From Nocardia amamiensis (lineage in GTDB: Bacteria > Actinomycetota > Actinomycetes > Mycobacteriales > Mycobacteriaceae), in the NCBI RefSeq assembly GCF_015477605.1, contig NZ_JADLQX010000017.1, forward strand, positions 124,001 to 188,000: 64,000 nt of DNA, in the 5' to 3' direction. Position numbers and translations under genes: made by a program. Below are positions 41,776-51,778 of this stretch, piece by piece (position 1 is the first letter of the stretch; the number at the start of each line of letters is the position of its first letter). The notes under the pieces were generated by a model. It did not search any database, was not told the origin of the DNA, and saw only the letters and a list, made by a program, of their open reading frames with translations.

Positions 41776-42076
41776 TCCGACCGCTCCCTCGGCGTGCGGC
41801 CTGCGTGATCGGTAGGAAGGCTTCAGCACTGTGCACAGGAAACAGCAGGTGAGCGACGTGTTCGAGACGCGGCGGGCGTCGGCGATCGGCCGTGCCCGTC
41901 GCGGTCTCGCCCGGCGGCGTCCGACCGGCGCGTGGCGTGCTCCGGACCGGCGGCGCGAACCCGTAGGGTGCGGTGGGCGAGGTACCCGACCTTGCGGTGG
42001 GGCGCATGGTCCCGCTGTGACACGTCGCCGGTAACCTGACACGTCGATCGATGCCCCCGAAAGGAGCCTGGTTTCT
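41776..42076. other. Gap between pbpB and murE
   Basis: About 300 bp, the only larger break between ftsL and ftsQ. No gene is supported; short Arg-rich frames look random. In M. tuberculosis extra genes lie at this place. It may contain a promoter for murE onward, but no clear hexamers were seen. Confidence 0.4.
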
Positions 42077-43660
42077 GTGCAGTCCGGTCAACCGCGCGCA
42101 TTGCGGCCAGAGCATTCGCCATCGACGCCGCTGGCGTCGCTGGCCGCCGCCACCGGGGCGGTGACGAGCCCAGGAACCGCTGCGCGCGGCGTCTCGGTCA
42201 CCGGCATCGAGCAACGTTCCGATGCCGTGCTGCCCGGCGATCTGTTCGCGGCGCTGCCCGGCGCCCGCTCGCACGGCGCGCGTTTCGCGCGAGACGCCGT
42301 CGCGCGAGGCGCGGTAGCGGTGCTGACCGACGCGGCGGGCGCGGAGCTGGCGGGTCCCCTCGACGTGCCGGTCTTGATCCGGGAGAACCCGAGGGCGGTA
42401 CTGGGCGAGCTGTCCGCGACGATCTACGGCAACCCGTCCGAGCGGCTGCGCATCGTCGGGATCACCGGCACCTCCGGCAAGACGACGACCTCCTATCTGG
42501 TCGAGGCGGGACTGGCGGCCGCGGGGTTGTCCACCGCGCTGATCGGCACCATCGAGACCAGGATCGGCGGCAGGCGGGTGCCGAGCGCGCTGACCACCCC
42601 CGAGGCGCCGCAGTTGCACGCGATGTTCGCGCTCATGGTCGAGCAGGGCGTGGACGCGGTCGTGATGGAAGTTTCCAGCCACGCGCTGGCGCTGGGCCGG
42701 GTGGACGGGGTGCGGTTCGCGGTCGGCGCGTTCACCAATCTGTCGCAAGACCATCTGGACTTCCACGCCGACTTCGAGGACTACTTCGCCGCGAAACGCA
42801 AACTGTTCGAGCCGGATTCGCCGGTAGCCGCGCGCACCGCCGTGATCTGCGTGGACGACGAGTGGGGACGACGGCTGGCCGCTGGGCTCACGCGCCCGGT
42901 CACCGTGTCGACCACCCGTTCCGCCGCGTGGAGCGTCACCGGCGCGGTGTCGGCGCACGGCGGCGAACAGGACTTCGTCGCGTCCGGTCCGCAGGGGGAT
43001 GTCGCTGTGCGCCTTCGGCTTCCGGGCCACTACAACATCGCCAACGGCTTGCTCGCTCTCGCCGTGTGCGCGGCCGCGGGTGTCGAGCCGTCGGTCGCCG
43101 CGCCCGCGCTGGCGACCGTGGACGTGCCCGGCCGGATGCAGCGGGTGGAGCGCGGACAGGACTTCCTGGCGATCGTCGACTACGCGCACAAGCCGGCCGC
43201 GCTGGAATCCGTGATCGCCACGCTGCGTGGTCATCTCGCGGCGGACACCGGGGGGCGTCTCGCGGTGGTCGTCGGCGCGGGCGGCGACCGCGACGCGGCC
43301 AAGCGGCCGCTGATGGGCGCGGCGGGCGCACGGGGGGCAGACCTGCTGATCATCACCGACGACAATCCGCGCACCGAGGACCCGGCGGCGATCCGCGCCG
43401 CCGTGCGCTCGGGTGCGCTCGAGGTGCCCGAGGCCGAGCGCGGCGAAGTGCGCGAGATCGGTGATCGGGCGGACGCGATCGCAGCCGCGGTGGACTGGGC
43501 GCACCCCGGTGACGTGGTGCTGGTCGCGGGCAAGGGACATGAGGCAGGGCAGGAGATCCAGGGCGTGAAGCACCCGTTCGACGACCGCGACGTCCTCGCG
43601 GCCGCATTGGAAAGACGCAGTCCGCAAGGTAACCACGCGGAGGACTTGACGGTTTCATGA
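42077..43660 (+). CDS. murE: UDP-MurNAc-L-Ala-D-Glu:meso-diaminopimelate ligase
   Basis: A 527-aa Mur ligase. The ATP loop GITGTSGKTTTS lies near residues 127-138, then TTPEAP, VMEVSSHALALGR, and the amino-acid specificity motif D429-N-P-R432, which marks meso-DAP rather than lysine use. GTG start with AAAGGAG upstream. Adds the third stem-peptide residue in the cytoplasm. The stop overlaps murF by 4 nt. Confidence 0.97.
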   Translation: MQSGQPRALRPEHSPSTPLASLAAATGAVTSPGTAARGVSVTGIEQRSDAVLPGDLFAALPGARSHGARFARDAVARGAVAVLTDAAGAELAGPLDVPVLIRENPRAVLGELSATIYGNPSERLRIVGITGTSGKTTTSYLVEAGLAAAGLSTALIGTIETRIGGRRVPSALTTPEAPQLHAMFALMVEQGVDAVVMEVSSHALALGRVDGVRFAVGAFTNLSQDHLDFHADFEDYFAAKRKLFEPDSPVAARTAVICVDDEWGRRLAAGLTRPVTVSTTRSAAWSVTGAVSAHGGEQDFVASGPQGDVAVRLRLPGHYNIANGLLALAVCAAAGVEPSVAAPALATVDVPGRMQRVERGQDFLAIVDYAHKPAALESVIATLRGHLAADTGGRLAVVVGAGGDRDAAKRPLMGAAGARGADLLIITDDNPRTEDPAAIRAAVRSGALEVPEAERGEVREIGDRADAIAAAVDWAHPGDVVLVAGKGHEAGQEIQGVKHPFDDRDVLAAALERRSPQGNHAEDLTVS

Positions 43661-45195
43661 TCGAGATGACACTGCGGGAGATCGCGGACGTCGTCGGCGG
43701 CACGCTGCACGACGTCGCAGACCCGGAGGTGCGAGTGACCGGCGCGGTCGAATTCGATTCGCGCCGAATCGGTTCCGGCGACCTGTTCCTGGCGCTGCCG
43801 GGCGAGCGCGCCGACGGCCACGACTACGCCGGTGCGGCCGTCGCCGCGGGCGCGGTGGCGGTGCTGGCGGCGCGGCCGGTGGGCGTGCCCGCCATCGTGG
43901 TCACGCCGGGCCGTGCTGCTCTGCCGTCGAATTCGGTAGCCCTGACGCATGATTCGGACGGCTCCGGCGCCGCCGTGCTCACCGCGCTCGCGGCGCTGGC
44001 GCGCGCGAGCGTGTCGCGCCTCGCTGAGGGCGGGCTGACCGTCGTGGGCGTCACCGGCTCGTCCGGCAAGACCTCGACCAAGGATCTGCTGGCCGCCGTG
44101 CTGGCTCCGCTGGGTCCGGTGGTGGCGCCGCCGGGTTCGTTCAACAACGAACTCGGTCACCCGTGGACCGCGCTGCGCGCCGACGCGGGCACCCGTTTCC
44201 TCGTGCTCGAGCTGTCCGCACGCGGGCCGGGCCATATCGCCGCACTGGCCGAGGTCGCGCCACCGAGCATCGGCGTGGTGCTCAACGTCGGCACCGCGCA
44301 TCTCGGCGAGTTCGGCAGCCGCGAGGCCATCGCGAAGACCAAAGGCGAGCTGGTCGAGGCGCTGCCGCCGACCGGGCTCGCCGTGCTCAATGCCGACGAT
44401 CCGCAGGTCGCGGCCATGGCCGCGCGCACGCCCGCGCGGGTGGTGACGGTCGGTCAGGCCACTACCGCCGACATCCGTGCCACCGACATCCGCCTCGACG
44501 ACCAAGCCCGCGCCGAGTTCACCGTGCACACGCCCGCGGGCAGCGCCCCGGTGCGTCTGGCGGTCCATGGCGAGCACCAGGTCGGCAACGCGCTGTCGGC
44601 GATCGCGGTCGCGCTGGAATGCGGCGCGGATCTGGATACCGCGGTGGCGGCGCTCTCCGGTGCACGCGCGGCTTCGGCCCGCCGGATGGACGTGCGAACC
44701 ACCGCCGACGGGATCACGGTCGTCAACGACTCCTACAACGCCAACCCGGATTCGGTCCGCGCCGCCCTCAAGGCATTGGTGAGCATGGCGCGCTCGGGCG
44801 ATACGCCGCGGCGCAGCTGGGCGGTGCTGGGCGAGATGGCCGAGCTCGGAGCGGAGTCGGTCATCGAACACGACGCCATCGGGCGGCTCGCCGTGCGATT
44901 GGACGTCAGCCGTGTGGTCGTCGTCGGCACCGGAAGGCCCTCCCGCGCGCTGCATCAGGGAGCCGTGATGGAAGGGTCGTGGGGCGAGGAATCGGTCCTC
45001 GTGCCGGACATCGAGGCGGCGATCGCCCTGCTCGACGAGGAACTCGCGGCGGGCGACGTCGTGCTGGTCAAGGCATCGAAGTCGGTCGGCCTGTGGGAGG
45101 TCGCCGAGCATCTGACCGCCCCGGGCGCCGTGGCCGCACGCCGCGGCGCCCCGGCGAACAGCGGGGCGGGACAGGACACGGAGGCAGCAGGATGA
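43657..45195 (+). CDS. murF: UDP-MurNAc-tripeptide:D-alanyl-D-alanine ligase
   Basis: A 512-aa Mur ligase. P-loop VVGVTGSSGKTSTKDLLA, VLELSARGPGHIA, NVGTAHLGEFGS, and the C-terminal NDSYNANPDSVRAALKAL are MurF signatures. It joins D-Ala-D-Ala to the tripeptide to complete the cytoplasmic pentapeptide precursor. The ATG overlaps the murE stop and the TGA overlaps mraY. Confidence 0.97.
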   Translation: MIEMTLREIADVVGGTLHDVADPEVRVTGAVEFDSRRIGSGDLFLALPGERADGHDYAGAAVAAGAVAVLAARPVGVPAIVVTPGRAALPSNSVALTHDSDGSGAAVLTALAALARASVSRLAEGGLTVVGVTGSSGKTSTKDLLAAVLAPLGPVVAPPGSFNNELGHPWTALRADAGTRFLVLELSARGPGHIAALAEVAPPSIGVVLNVGTAHLGEFGSREAIAKTKGELVEALPPTGLAVLNADDPQVAAMAARTPARVVTVGQATTADIRATDIRLDDQARAEFTVHTPAGSAPVRLAVHGEHQVGNALSAIAVALECGADLDTAVAALSGARAASARRMDVRTTADGITVVNDSYNANPDSVRAALKALVSMARSGDTPRRSWAVLGEMAELGAESVIEHDAIGRLAVRLDVSRVVVVGTGRPSRALHQGAVMEGSWGEESVLVPDIEAAIALLDEELAAGDVVLVKASKSVGLWEVAEHLTAPGAVAARRGAPANSGAGQDTEAAG

Positions 45196-46268
45196 GACAG
45201 ATTCTCTTCGCCGCGGCGATCGCGCTGACGGTCTCGATCCTGCTCACGCCGCTGTTGATCCGATTGTTCGCCAAGCAGGGTTTCGGACAGGAGATCCGGG
45301 TCGACGGCCCCGCCAGCCACCAGGCCAAGCGCGGCACCCCGACCATGGGCGGCGTCGCGATCCTGGTGGGCATGTGGGCCGGGTACCTGGGCTCCCACCT
45401 GATCGGCATCGGCTACAACGCCGACGGGCCGTCGGCGTCGGCGATGCTGGTGCTCGGCCTGGCCACGGCGCTCGGCGCGGTGGGCTTCATCGACGACTTC
45501 ATCAAGATCCGCAAGCAACGCAACCTCGGCTTGACCGCGGCGGGCAAATACCTCGGCCAGCTATCCGCGGCCGTGCTCTTCGGCGTGCTCGCCTTGCAGT
45601 TCAAGGGCGGCAGCGGGCTCACACCGGCCAGCAGGCATCTGTCCTACGTGCGCGACATCAGCACGGTGACCATGGGCGTGGTCGTCTTCCTGGTGTTCGT
45701 GTGCTTCGTGGTGGTCGCCTGGTCCAACGCGGTGAACCTCACCGACGGCTTGGACGGGCTGGCCGCCGGATCGATGAGCCTGGTGCTCGGCGGATACGTG
45801 ATCATCACCTTCTGGCAGTACTACCACGCCTGCGAGACCAAGCCGGAGACCGGTTGCTACAACGTGCGCGATCCGCTGGATCTCGCCCTGGTCTGCGCCG
45901 CGGGCGCAGCGGCGTGCGTCGGGTTCCTGTGGTGGAACGCCGCCCCGGCCAAGATCTTCATGGGGGACACCGGTTCACTTGCGCTCGGCGGCCTGCTGGC
46001 CGGCCTGTCCATCACCACCCGGACCGAACTGCTGATGATCGTCATCGGCGCGCTGTTCGTCGCCGAGACGGCGTCGGTGGTGCTGCAGGTCGCGGTCTTC
46101 CGCACGACCCGCAACCGGCTGTTCAAGATGGCGCCGTTCCACCATCACTTCGAGCTCAGCAAATGGGCCGAGACCACGGTGATCATCAGATTCTGGCTGC
46201 TGGCCGCGATGGCCTCCGCCGTCGGGCTCGGTCTGTTCTACAGCGAATACCTCTCCGCGGTCGGGTGA
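45192..46268 (+). CDS. mraY: Phospho-MurNAc-pentapeptide translocase
   Basis: A 358-aa membrane enzyme with about ten TM helices that transfers phospho-MurNAc-pentapeptide to undecaprenyl phosphate, making lipid I. Motifs are RGTPTMGG, the Asp pair VGFIDDFIK, NAVNLTDGLDGLA, KIFMGDTGSLALGG and the HHH cluster (MAPFHHHFEL). Starts at ATG 45192, overlapping murF by 4 nt. Confidence 0.97.
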   Translation: MRQILFAAAIALTVSILLTPLLIRLFAKQGFGQEIRVDGPASHQAKRGTPTMGGVAILVGMWAGYLGSHLIGIGYNADGPSASAMLVLGLATALGAVGFIDDFIKIRKQRNLGLTAAGKYLGQLSAAVLFGVLALQFKGGSGLTPASRHLSYVRDISTVTMGVVVFLVFVCFVVVAWSNAVNLTDGLDGLAAGSMSLVLGGYVIITFWQYYHACETKPETGCYNVRDPLDLALVCAAGAAACVGFLWWNAAPAKIFMGDTGSLALGGLLAGLSITTRTELLMIVIGALFVAETASVVLQVAVFRTTRNRLFKMAPFHHHFELSKWAETTVIIRFWLLAAMASAVGLGLFYSEYLSAVG

Positions 46269-47758
46269 ACGAGATGGTCGAACATTCTCCGCGGGCCCTG
46301 CGCACACCGGGGCCCATGCTGGAATTCCTGCGCGGCCGGGACGTCCTGGTCGCGGGCTGGGGCGTGTCCGGGCGCTCGCTGGTCGAGCCGCTGCGCGACA
46401 TCGGTGCGCGGCCGGTGGTCACCGACGGCGGCGCGGCCGCGCTGGCCGAGGCCGCCGGGCTCGGCTTGGACGTGGCCACCTGCACGGAGCTGGAATCCGC
46501 GGACTGGAGCCGGTTCGCGCTGGTGATCACCAGCCCGGGCTGGCGGCCGGACTCGCCGGTGCTGGCCTCCGCGGTGGCCGAGGGCACGCCGGTGTGGGGT
46601 GACGTCGAGTTCGCCTGGTGGGTCGACCAGGCCAGGATCTACGGCCCGGTCCGCAAGTGGCTGGTCATCACCGGCACCAACGGCAAGACCACGACCACGC
46701 AGATGACCCACTCGATCCTGCGCGCCGCGGGTGTCGCCAGCGTGGCCTGCGGCAACATCGGCCTTCCGATCCTGGACGCGTTGCGGCGCAATCCCGGTCC
46801 CCAGGTGCTCGCGGTCGAGCTCTCCTCGTTCCAGCTGCACTGGGCGCCGTCGGTGCGCCCGGAGGCGGGCGTGGTGCTCAACGTGGCCGAGGACCACCTG
46901 GATTGGCACGGCGGCCTGGACGCCTACGCCGCGGCGAAGGCGCGAGCGCTGGTCGGCCGGGTCGGCGTGGTCGGCTTGGACGACCCCGTGGCTGCTTCGC
47001 TTGCCCGCAAGTCCAAAGCCCGCCGGACCGTTGGGTTCCGGGTCGGGGTGCCCGCCGACGGCGAACTCGGCGTGGTCGACGGCAAACTGCTCGACCGTGC
47101 GTTCACCAAGGCAGCGATCCTGGCCGAGGTCGCCGACATCAGCCCGCCCGGCCCCGCCGGTGTGGCCGATGCGCTCGCCGCCTCCGCGCTGACCAGGGCG
47201 ATCGACGTCGCGCCGCAGTTCGTCCGGGAGGGGTTGATCGAGCACAAGGTCGGCCCGCACCGCGCGGCGTTCGTGCGCGAGCTGGCCGGGGTGGGATTCG
47301 TCGACGACTCCAAGGCCACCAACCCGCATGCCGCGCGATCGTCGATCCTCGCGCATCCGCAGGTGATCTGGGTGGCCGGCGGCCAGCTCAAGGGCGCGCA
47401 CGTCGAGGACCTGATCGAGGAGGTCGCCGACCGCTTGGTCGCGGCCGTGCTGATCGGCGCCGACGCGCCGGTGATCGCGGCCGCGCTGGCGCGACACGCG
47501 CCCGAGGTCCCGGTCGTCGAGCTGGTCACGGGAGACGATGCAGGGATGGGTGACGAAGCGTCGCGGAGCGCCGCGGCCGACGCGGTGATGGCGCGCGCCG
47601 TGCGTGCGGCGGCCGGATTCGCCCGTCCCGGCGACACCGTGCTGCTGGCTCCCGCCGCCGCGTCTCTGGACATGTTCGCCGATTACACGCACCGGGGCCG
47701 CAGCTTCGCCGCGGCGGTGCACGCCCTGGAAGACGGTGACATCGGACGGCGGCTATGA
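46265..47758 (+). CDS. murD: UDP-MurNAc-L-alanine:D-glutamate ligase
   Basis: A 497-aa Mur ligase with VAGWGVSGRSL at the UDP-binding N-terminus, P-loop ITGTNGKTTTTQM, NVAEDHLDWHGG, and C-terminal DDSKATNPHAARSSI and WVAGGQLKGA. It adds D-Glu, the second stem residue. The GTG start at 46265 overlaps the mraY stop (GTGA); an in-frame ATG lies three codons later. Confidence 0.96.
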   Translation: MNEMVEHSPRALRTPGPMLEFLRGRDVLVAGWGVSGRSLVEPLRDIGARPVVTDGGAAALAEAAGLGLDVATCTELESADWSRFALVITSPGWRPDSPVLASAVAEGTPVWGDVEFAWWVDQARIYGPVRKWLVITGTNGKTTTTQMTHSILRAAGVASVACGNIGLPILDALRRNPGPQVLAVELSSFQLHWAPSVRPEAGVVLNVAEDHLDWHGGLDAYAAAKARALVGRVGVVGLDDPVAASLARKSKARRTVGFRVGVPADGELGVVDGKLLDRAFTKAAILAEVADISPPGPAGVADALAASALTRAIDVAPQFVREGLIEHKVGPHRAAFVRELAGVGFVDDSKATNPHAARSSILAHPQVIWVAGGQLKGAHVEDLIEEVADRLVAAVLIGADAPVIAAALARHAPEVPVVELVTGDDAGMGDEASRSAAADAVMARAVRAAAGFARPGDTVLLAPAAASLDMFADYTHRGRSFAAAVHALEDGDIGRRL

Positions 47759-49182
47759 CGGAAGCGGCGCGGCGCAAGCGCGAGTCGGTGCCTCGATTCT
47801 GGGCCTGGCTGGCGCGGCCGCTCGCGTCGTTCCATCTGGTGGTCACCATCGCCACCCTGCTCACCGTGCTCGGGCTGGTGATGGTGCTGTCGGCCTCCAG
47901 CGTCGAGGCGTACGCCGACGGCGGATCGGCCTACTCGCTGTTCATCCAGCAGGCCATGTTCGCCGTGATCGGAACGGTGCTGTTCTATCTGGCGCTGCGC
48001 ATCCCGCTGCGCAGGTTGCGGCAGTGGTCGTTCCCGTTGTTCGCGCTCTCGGTGCTCGCGCTGCTGCTGGTGCTCATTCCCGGCATCGGCTCGCAGGTGC
48101 AGGGCGCGCGCCGCTGGCTGGTGCTCGGCCCGGTCTCGGTGCAGCCGTCGGAGGTCGTGAAGGTGACGCTGGTGGTGTGGGGGGCGCACTTGCTGGCCTC
48201 ACGCCGCGCCGAGCACGCGAGCCTCAAGGACGTCCTGGTCCCGCTGGTGCCCGCCGGTCTGCTGGTGTGCCTGCTCGTCGTGCTGCAACCGAACCTGTCC
48301 ACCACGATCGCGCTGGGCGTGGTGCTCGCGGCGCTGCTGTGGTTCGGTGGGCTGCCGGTGCGACTGTTCGTGACGATCGCGCTGTCCGGTGTGATCGCCG
48401 CCGGGGTGCTCGCGCTGTCGGCGGGCTATCGCTCCGATCGCATGCGCGCGTTCTTCAACCCCGGCGACGACCCGCAGGGCATCAACTACCAGGCGCGCCA
48501 GGCGTTGTACTCGCTGGCCGACGGCGGCATCTGGGGGCGCGGGCTGGGCCAGAGCCGGGCCAAATGGAGTTACCTGCCCAACTCGCACAACGACTTCATC
48601 TTCGCGATCATCGGAGAAGAACTCGGGTATCTCGGCTGCGCGCTGGTGCTCGGCCTGTTCGCGCTGTTCGTCTACACCGGCCTGCGTATCGCGGCTCGCT
48701 CGGTGGATCCCTTCCTGCGGTTGCTCACCGCCACCGCGACGACCTGGATCACGGCGCAGGCGCTGATCAACATCGGTTACGTCGTCGGCCTGCTCCCGGT
48801 AACCGGACTGCAGCTGCCGCTGGTCTCCGCGGGTGGATCGTCGCTGGCCATCACGCTGTTCATGTTCGGCATCATCGCGAACGCGGCCAGGCACGAGCCG
48901 GAGGCGGTGGCGGCGCTGCACGCCGGACAGGACGGTCGTTTCAGTAGGCTGTTGCGGTTGCCCAAACCCGAGGTGTACGCACCGGCGCGGCGCGGCCGAG
49001 CGCCGAGACCGGCCGACCGCGGACCGTCGGCGCTGTCGCCGGGCAGGCGCGGACGGTACGGTAGCGAACCGCCGCGGCGCCGGTCGCCGGAGAGCCGCGG
49101 CACCAGTTCGGCGCGTGCCACCAGGGCATGGGAACCCAGCTATCCGGTCAATCACGCAAGGGAACGAGGAAGATCCAGGTGA
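47755..49182 (+). CDS. ftsW: Septal peptidoglycan glycosyltransferase FtsW
   Basis: A 475-aa SEDS-family membrane protein with ten TM helices. Diagnostic stretches are GARRWLVLGPVSVQPSEVVK, NLSTTIALGVV, GINYQARQALYSLADGG, LPNSHNDFIFAIIGEELG and LVSAGGSSLA. The conserved Asp of SEDS polymerases lies in the loop after the fourth block. A basic, Arg/Pro/Ser-rich cytoplasmic C-terminal tail of about 75 residues is typical of actinobacteria. The 4-nt overlaps on both sides tie it to murD and murG. Confidence 0.97.
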   Translation: MTEAARRKRESVPRFWAWLARPLASFHLVVTIATLLTVLGLVMVLSASSVEAYADGGSAYSLFIQQAMFAVIGTVLFYLALRIPLRRLRQWSFPLFALSVLALLLVLIPGIGSQVQGARRWLVLGPVSVQPSEVVKVTLVVWGAHLLASRRAEHASLKDVLVPLVPAGLLVCLLVVLQPNLSTTIALGVVLAALLWFGGLPVRLFVTIALSGVIAAGVLALSAGYRSDRMRAFFNPGDDPQGINYQARQALYSLADGGIWGRGLGQSRAKWSYLPNSHNDFIFAIIGEELGYLGCALVLGLFALFVYTGLRIAARSVDPFLRLLTATATTWITAQALINIGYVVGLLPVTGLQLPLVSAGGSSLAITLFMFGIIANAARHEPEAVAALHAGQDGRFSRLLRLPKPEVYAPARRGRAPRPADRGPSALSPGRRGRYGSEPPRRRSPESRGTSSARATRAWEPSYPVNHARERGRSR

Positions 49183-50291
49183 TCTCGGTAATCGTCGCGG
49201 GCGGCGGCACCGCCGGCCACATCGAACCGGCACTGGCGGTGGCCGACGCGTTGCGACGGCTCGACGATTCGATCCGGGTGACGGCGCTGGGCACCGAGCG
49301 CGGGTTGGAGACCCGCCTGATTCCCGATCGCGGCTATCCGCTCGAGCTGATCCCGCCGGTTCCGCTGCCGCGCAAGCCGACGACCGACCTGCTGCGGTTG
49401 CCCGGACGGGTGCGCGCCTCGGTGGCCGCCACCAGGGCGGTGATCGACGCGGTCGAAGCCGACGTGATCATCGGTTTCGGCGGATACGTGGCGCTGCCCG
49501 CGTACTTGGCCGCGGGTCCGGGCGCGCTGCGTCGCCGGCGCGCGGTTCCGGTGGTGGTGCACGAGGCGAACGCCAAGGCGGGCATCGCGAACAAGGTCGG
49601 CGCGCGCCGCGCCGCCCGTGTGCTGGCCGCCGTTCCGGACTCGGGCTTGCCGAACGCCCAGGTCGTGGGCATTCCGGTGCGCGAATCGATCACGGGACTG
49701 GACCGCGCCGCGCTGCGCGCCGAGGCACGCGCCCACTTCGGCCTGCCCGCCGAGGGGCCGGTGCTGCTGGTCTTCGGCGGTTCCCAGGGCGCGCGGACCC
49801 TGAACGAGGCCGTGTCCGCGGCCGCGCCGCAGCTGGCCGCCGCGGGGATCTCGGTCTTGCACGCCCACGGTCCGAAGAACACGCTCGAGTTGGGTGCGGC
49901 CGCCGCTTCCGGTCCGGAGGACGCCCGGTATGTGGCGGTGCCCTACCTGTCCCGGATGGATCTGGCCTACGCCGCCGCCGACGCGGTGGTCTGCCGCTCG
50001 GGCGCGATGACTGTCGCGGAGGTCTCCGCGGTGGGTCTGCCCGCGTTCTACGTGCCGCTGCCGCACGGCAACGGGGAGCAGGAGCTCAACGCCCGCCCGG
50101 TGGTGGGCCAGGGTGGTGGCAGAATCGTCCCCGATTCCGAGTTGACGCCGAAGTATGTGATCGATGAGGTGATTCCGCTGCTCATGGACCCCGCACGGCT
50201 GATCGAGATGGGCCGGGCCGCCGCAGGCGCCGGGCACCGCGACGCCGCCGACGAGGTGGCGCGGATCGCGAGGGAGGTGGCGCGCCGGTGA
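49179..50291 (+). CDS. murG: Lipid II synthase (UDP-GlcNAc transferase MurG)
   Basis: A 370-aa GT-B enzyme attached to the inner membrane face. VAGGGTAGHIEPALAVADAL is the N-terminal glycine-rich loop, IIGFGGYVALPAYL and VVHEANAKAGIANK follow, and LLVFGGSQGARTLNEAV and VCRSGAMTVAEVSAVGLPAFYVPLPHG bind UDP-GlcNAc. The GTG at 49179 overlaps the ftsW stop and the sequence begins straight with the first strand; ATG 49128 would add 17 residues. Confidence 0.97.
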   Translation: MISVIVAGGGTAGHIEPALAVADALRRLDDSIRVTALGTERGLETRLIPDRGYPLELIPPVPLPRKPTTDLLRLPGRVRASVAATRAVIDAVEADVIIGFGGYVALPAYLAAGPGALRRRRAVPVVVHEANAKAGIANKVGARRAARVLAAVPDSGLPNAQVVGIPVRESITGLDRAALRAEARAHFGLPAEGPVLLVFGGSQGARTLNEAVSAAAPQLAAAGISVLHAHGPKNTLELGAAAASGPEDARYVAVPYLSRMDLAYAAADAVVCRSGAMTVAEVSAVGLPAFYVPLPHGNGEQELNARPVVGQGGGRIVPDSELTPKYVIDEVIPLLMDPARLIEMGRAAAGAGHRDAADEVARIAREVARR

Positions 50292-51772
50292 ACGAGCGGA
50301 CCGCTCTGCCGCCGGAACTGGCGCGCGTGCACATGGTCGGCATCGGCGGGGCCGGGATGTCGGGCATCGCCCGGATTCTGCTCGCCCGAGGCGGTGCCGT
50401 GTCGGGGTCGGACGCCAAGGAGAGCCGCGGTGTGCTCGCGCTGCGGGCGCGCGGCGCGCAGGTGCGCATCGGGCACGACGCGACCGCGCTGGACCTGCTG
50501 CCCGGCGGCCCGACCGCGGTGGTGACAACCTACGCGGCCATTCCGAAGACCAATCCGGAACTGGTCGAGGCCAACCGGCGCGACATCCCCGTGCTGCTGC
50601 GCCCCACCGTGCTCGCCTCGCTGATGCAGGGGCATCGCACCCTGCTCGTCTCCGGCACGCACGGCAAGACCTCGACCACCTCGATGCTCATCGTGTCGTT
50701 GCAGCACTGCGGTGTCGACCCGTCCTTCGCGGTGGGCGGCGAGTTGAACGAGGCGGGCACCAATGCCCACCACGGCACCGGCGACATCTTCGTGGCCGAG
50801 GCGGACGAGAGCGACGGGTCGCTGCTGCAGTACGAGCCGGACGTCGCGGTGGTCACCAACATCGAGTCCGACCACTTGGACTTCTTCGGCTCCGATGAGG
50901 CCTACGTCCAGGTCTTCGACGATTTCGCCGATCGGCTCGCCGCGGGCGGCCTGCTGGTGGTGTGCCTGGACGATCCGGGCTCGCGGGCGCTGGCCGAGCG
51001 GGTCGGCACGCGTCTGACGGAGAAGAACGTCCGAGTCCTCGGGTACGGATCCGGTGACCTCGCCGACGCGCCGGTCCCGGTGGGCGCCCGGCTGCACAGC
51101 TGGGAACCGCGTGACGTCGGCGGTATCGCGCAGTTCCAGCTCGCCGACGAGGCCGCGCCGCGCACCGTGCGACTCGCGGTGCCCGGCAGGCACATGGCGC
51201 TCAACGCGCTCGGCGCCCTGCTCGCCGCCCGGGCCACCGGCGCCGACGTGGGCGAAATCGTCCAGGGCCTGGAGGGTTTCGGCGGCGTGCACCGCCGGTT
51301 CCAGTTCGCCGGACGGGAAAACGGCGTGCGCGTGTTCGACGACTACGCCCATCATCCGACCGAGGTGCGCGCCGTGCTCGGCGCCGCCGCCGAACTGGTC
51401 CAGCAGGAGGCGCGCGACGGCGCCCGGTCCAGGCAGGGGCGGGTCATCGTGGTCTTCCAGCCGCACCTCTACAGCCGCACCGCGACCTTCGCGGAGGACT
51501 TCGGCGCCGCGCTGAGCCTGGCCGACGAGGTCGTTGTGCTCGACGTCTACGGCGCGCGGGAGAAGCCGTTGCCCGGCGTGAACGGCGCGCTGGTCGCGCA
51601 GGCGGTCACGAAACCGGTCCACTACCAGCCGGATATGTCCCGGGTGGGCCGTCAGGTCGCGGGGTTGGCGCTGCCGGGCGACGTGGTGATCACCATGGGC
51701 GCCGGTGACGTGACGATGCTCGGCGGTCAGATTCTGGACGGACTTCGGGCGCGTCCCCAGCACGGACGGTGA
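50288..51772 (+). CDS. murC: UDP-MurNAc:L-alanine ligase
   Basis: A 494-aa first Mur ligase. Motifs are MVGIGGAGMSGIARILL, ATP loop VSGTHGKTSTTSML, EADESDGSLLQY, NIESDHLDFFGS, and C-terminal FDDYAHHPTEVRAVL and VFQPHLYSRTATF. It adds L-Ala to UDP-MurNAc. The GTG start overlaps the murG stop. ftsQ follows after 6 nt. Confidence 0.97.
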   Translation: MNERTALPPELARVHMVGIGGAGMSGIARILLARGGAVSGSDAKESRGVLALRARGAQVRIGHDATALDLLPGGPTAVVTTYAAIPKTNPELVEANRRDIPVLLRPTVLASLMQGHRTLLVSGTHGKTSTTSMLIVSLQHCGVDPSFAVGGELNEAGTNAHHGTGDIFVAEADESDGSLLQYEPDVAVVTNIESDHLDFFGSDEAYVQVFDDFADRLAAGGLLVVCLDDPGSRALAERVGTRLTEKNVRVLGYGSGDLADAPVPVGARLHSWEPRDVGGIAQFQLADEAAPRTVRLAVPGRHMALNALGALLAARATGADVGEIVQGLEGFGGVHRRFQFAGRENGVRVFDDYAHHPTEVRAVLGAAAELVQQEARDGARSRQGRVIVVFQPHLYSRTATFAEDFGAALSLADEVVVLDVYGAREKPLPGVNGALVAQAVTKPVHYQPDMSRVGRQVAGLALPGDVVITMGAGDVTMLGGQILDGLRARPQHGR

Positions 51773-51778
51773 CCCGGC

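Noticed and set aside
41831..42034. 67-codon Arg-rich frame between pbpB and murE
   Set aside because: No conserved features, poor start context and composition typical of random high-GC DNA.
39694..42042. 782-codon minus-strand frame opposite pbpB
   Set aside because: Antisense shadow. No ribosome site or domain.
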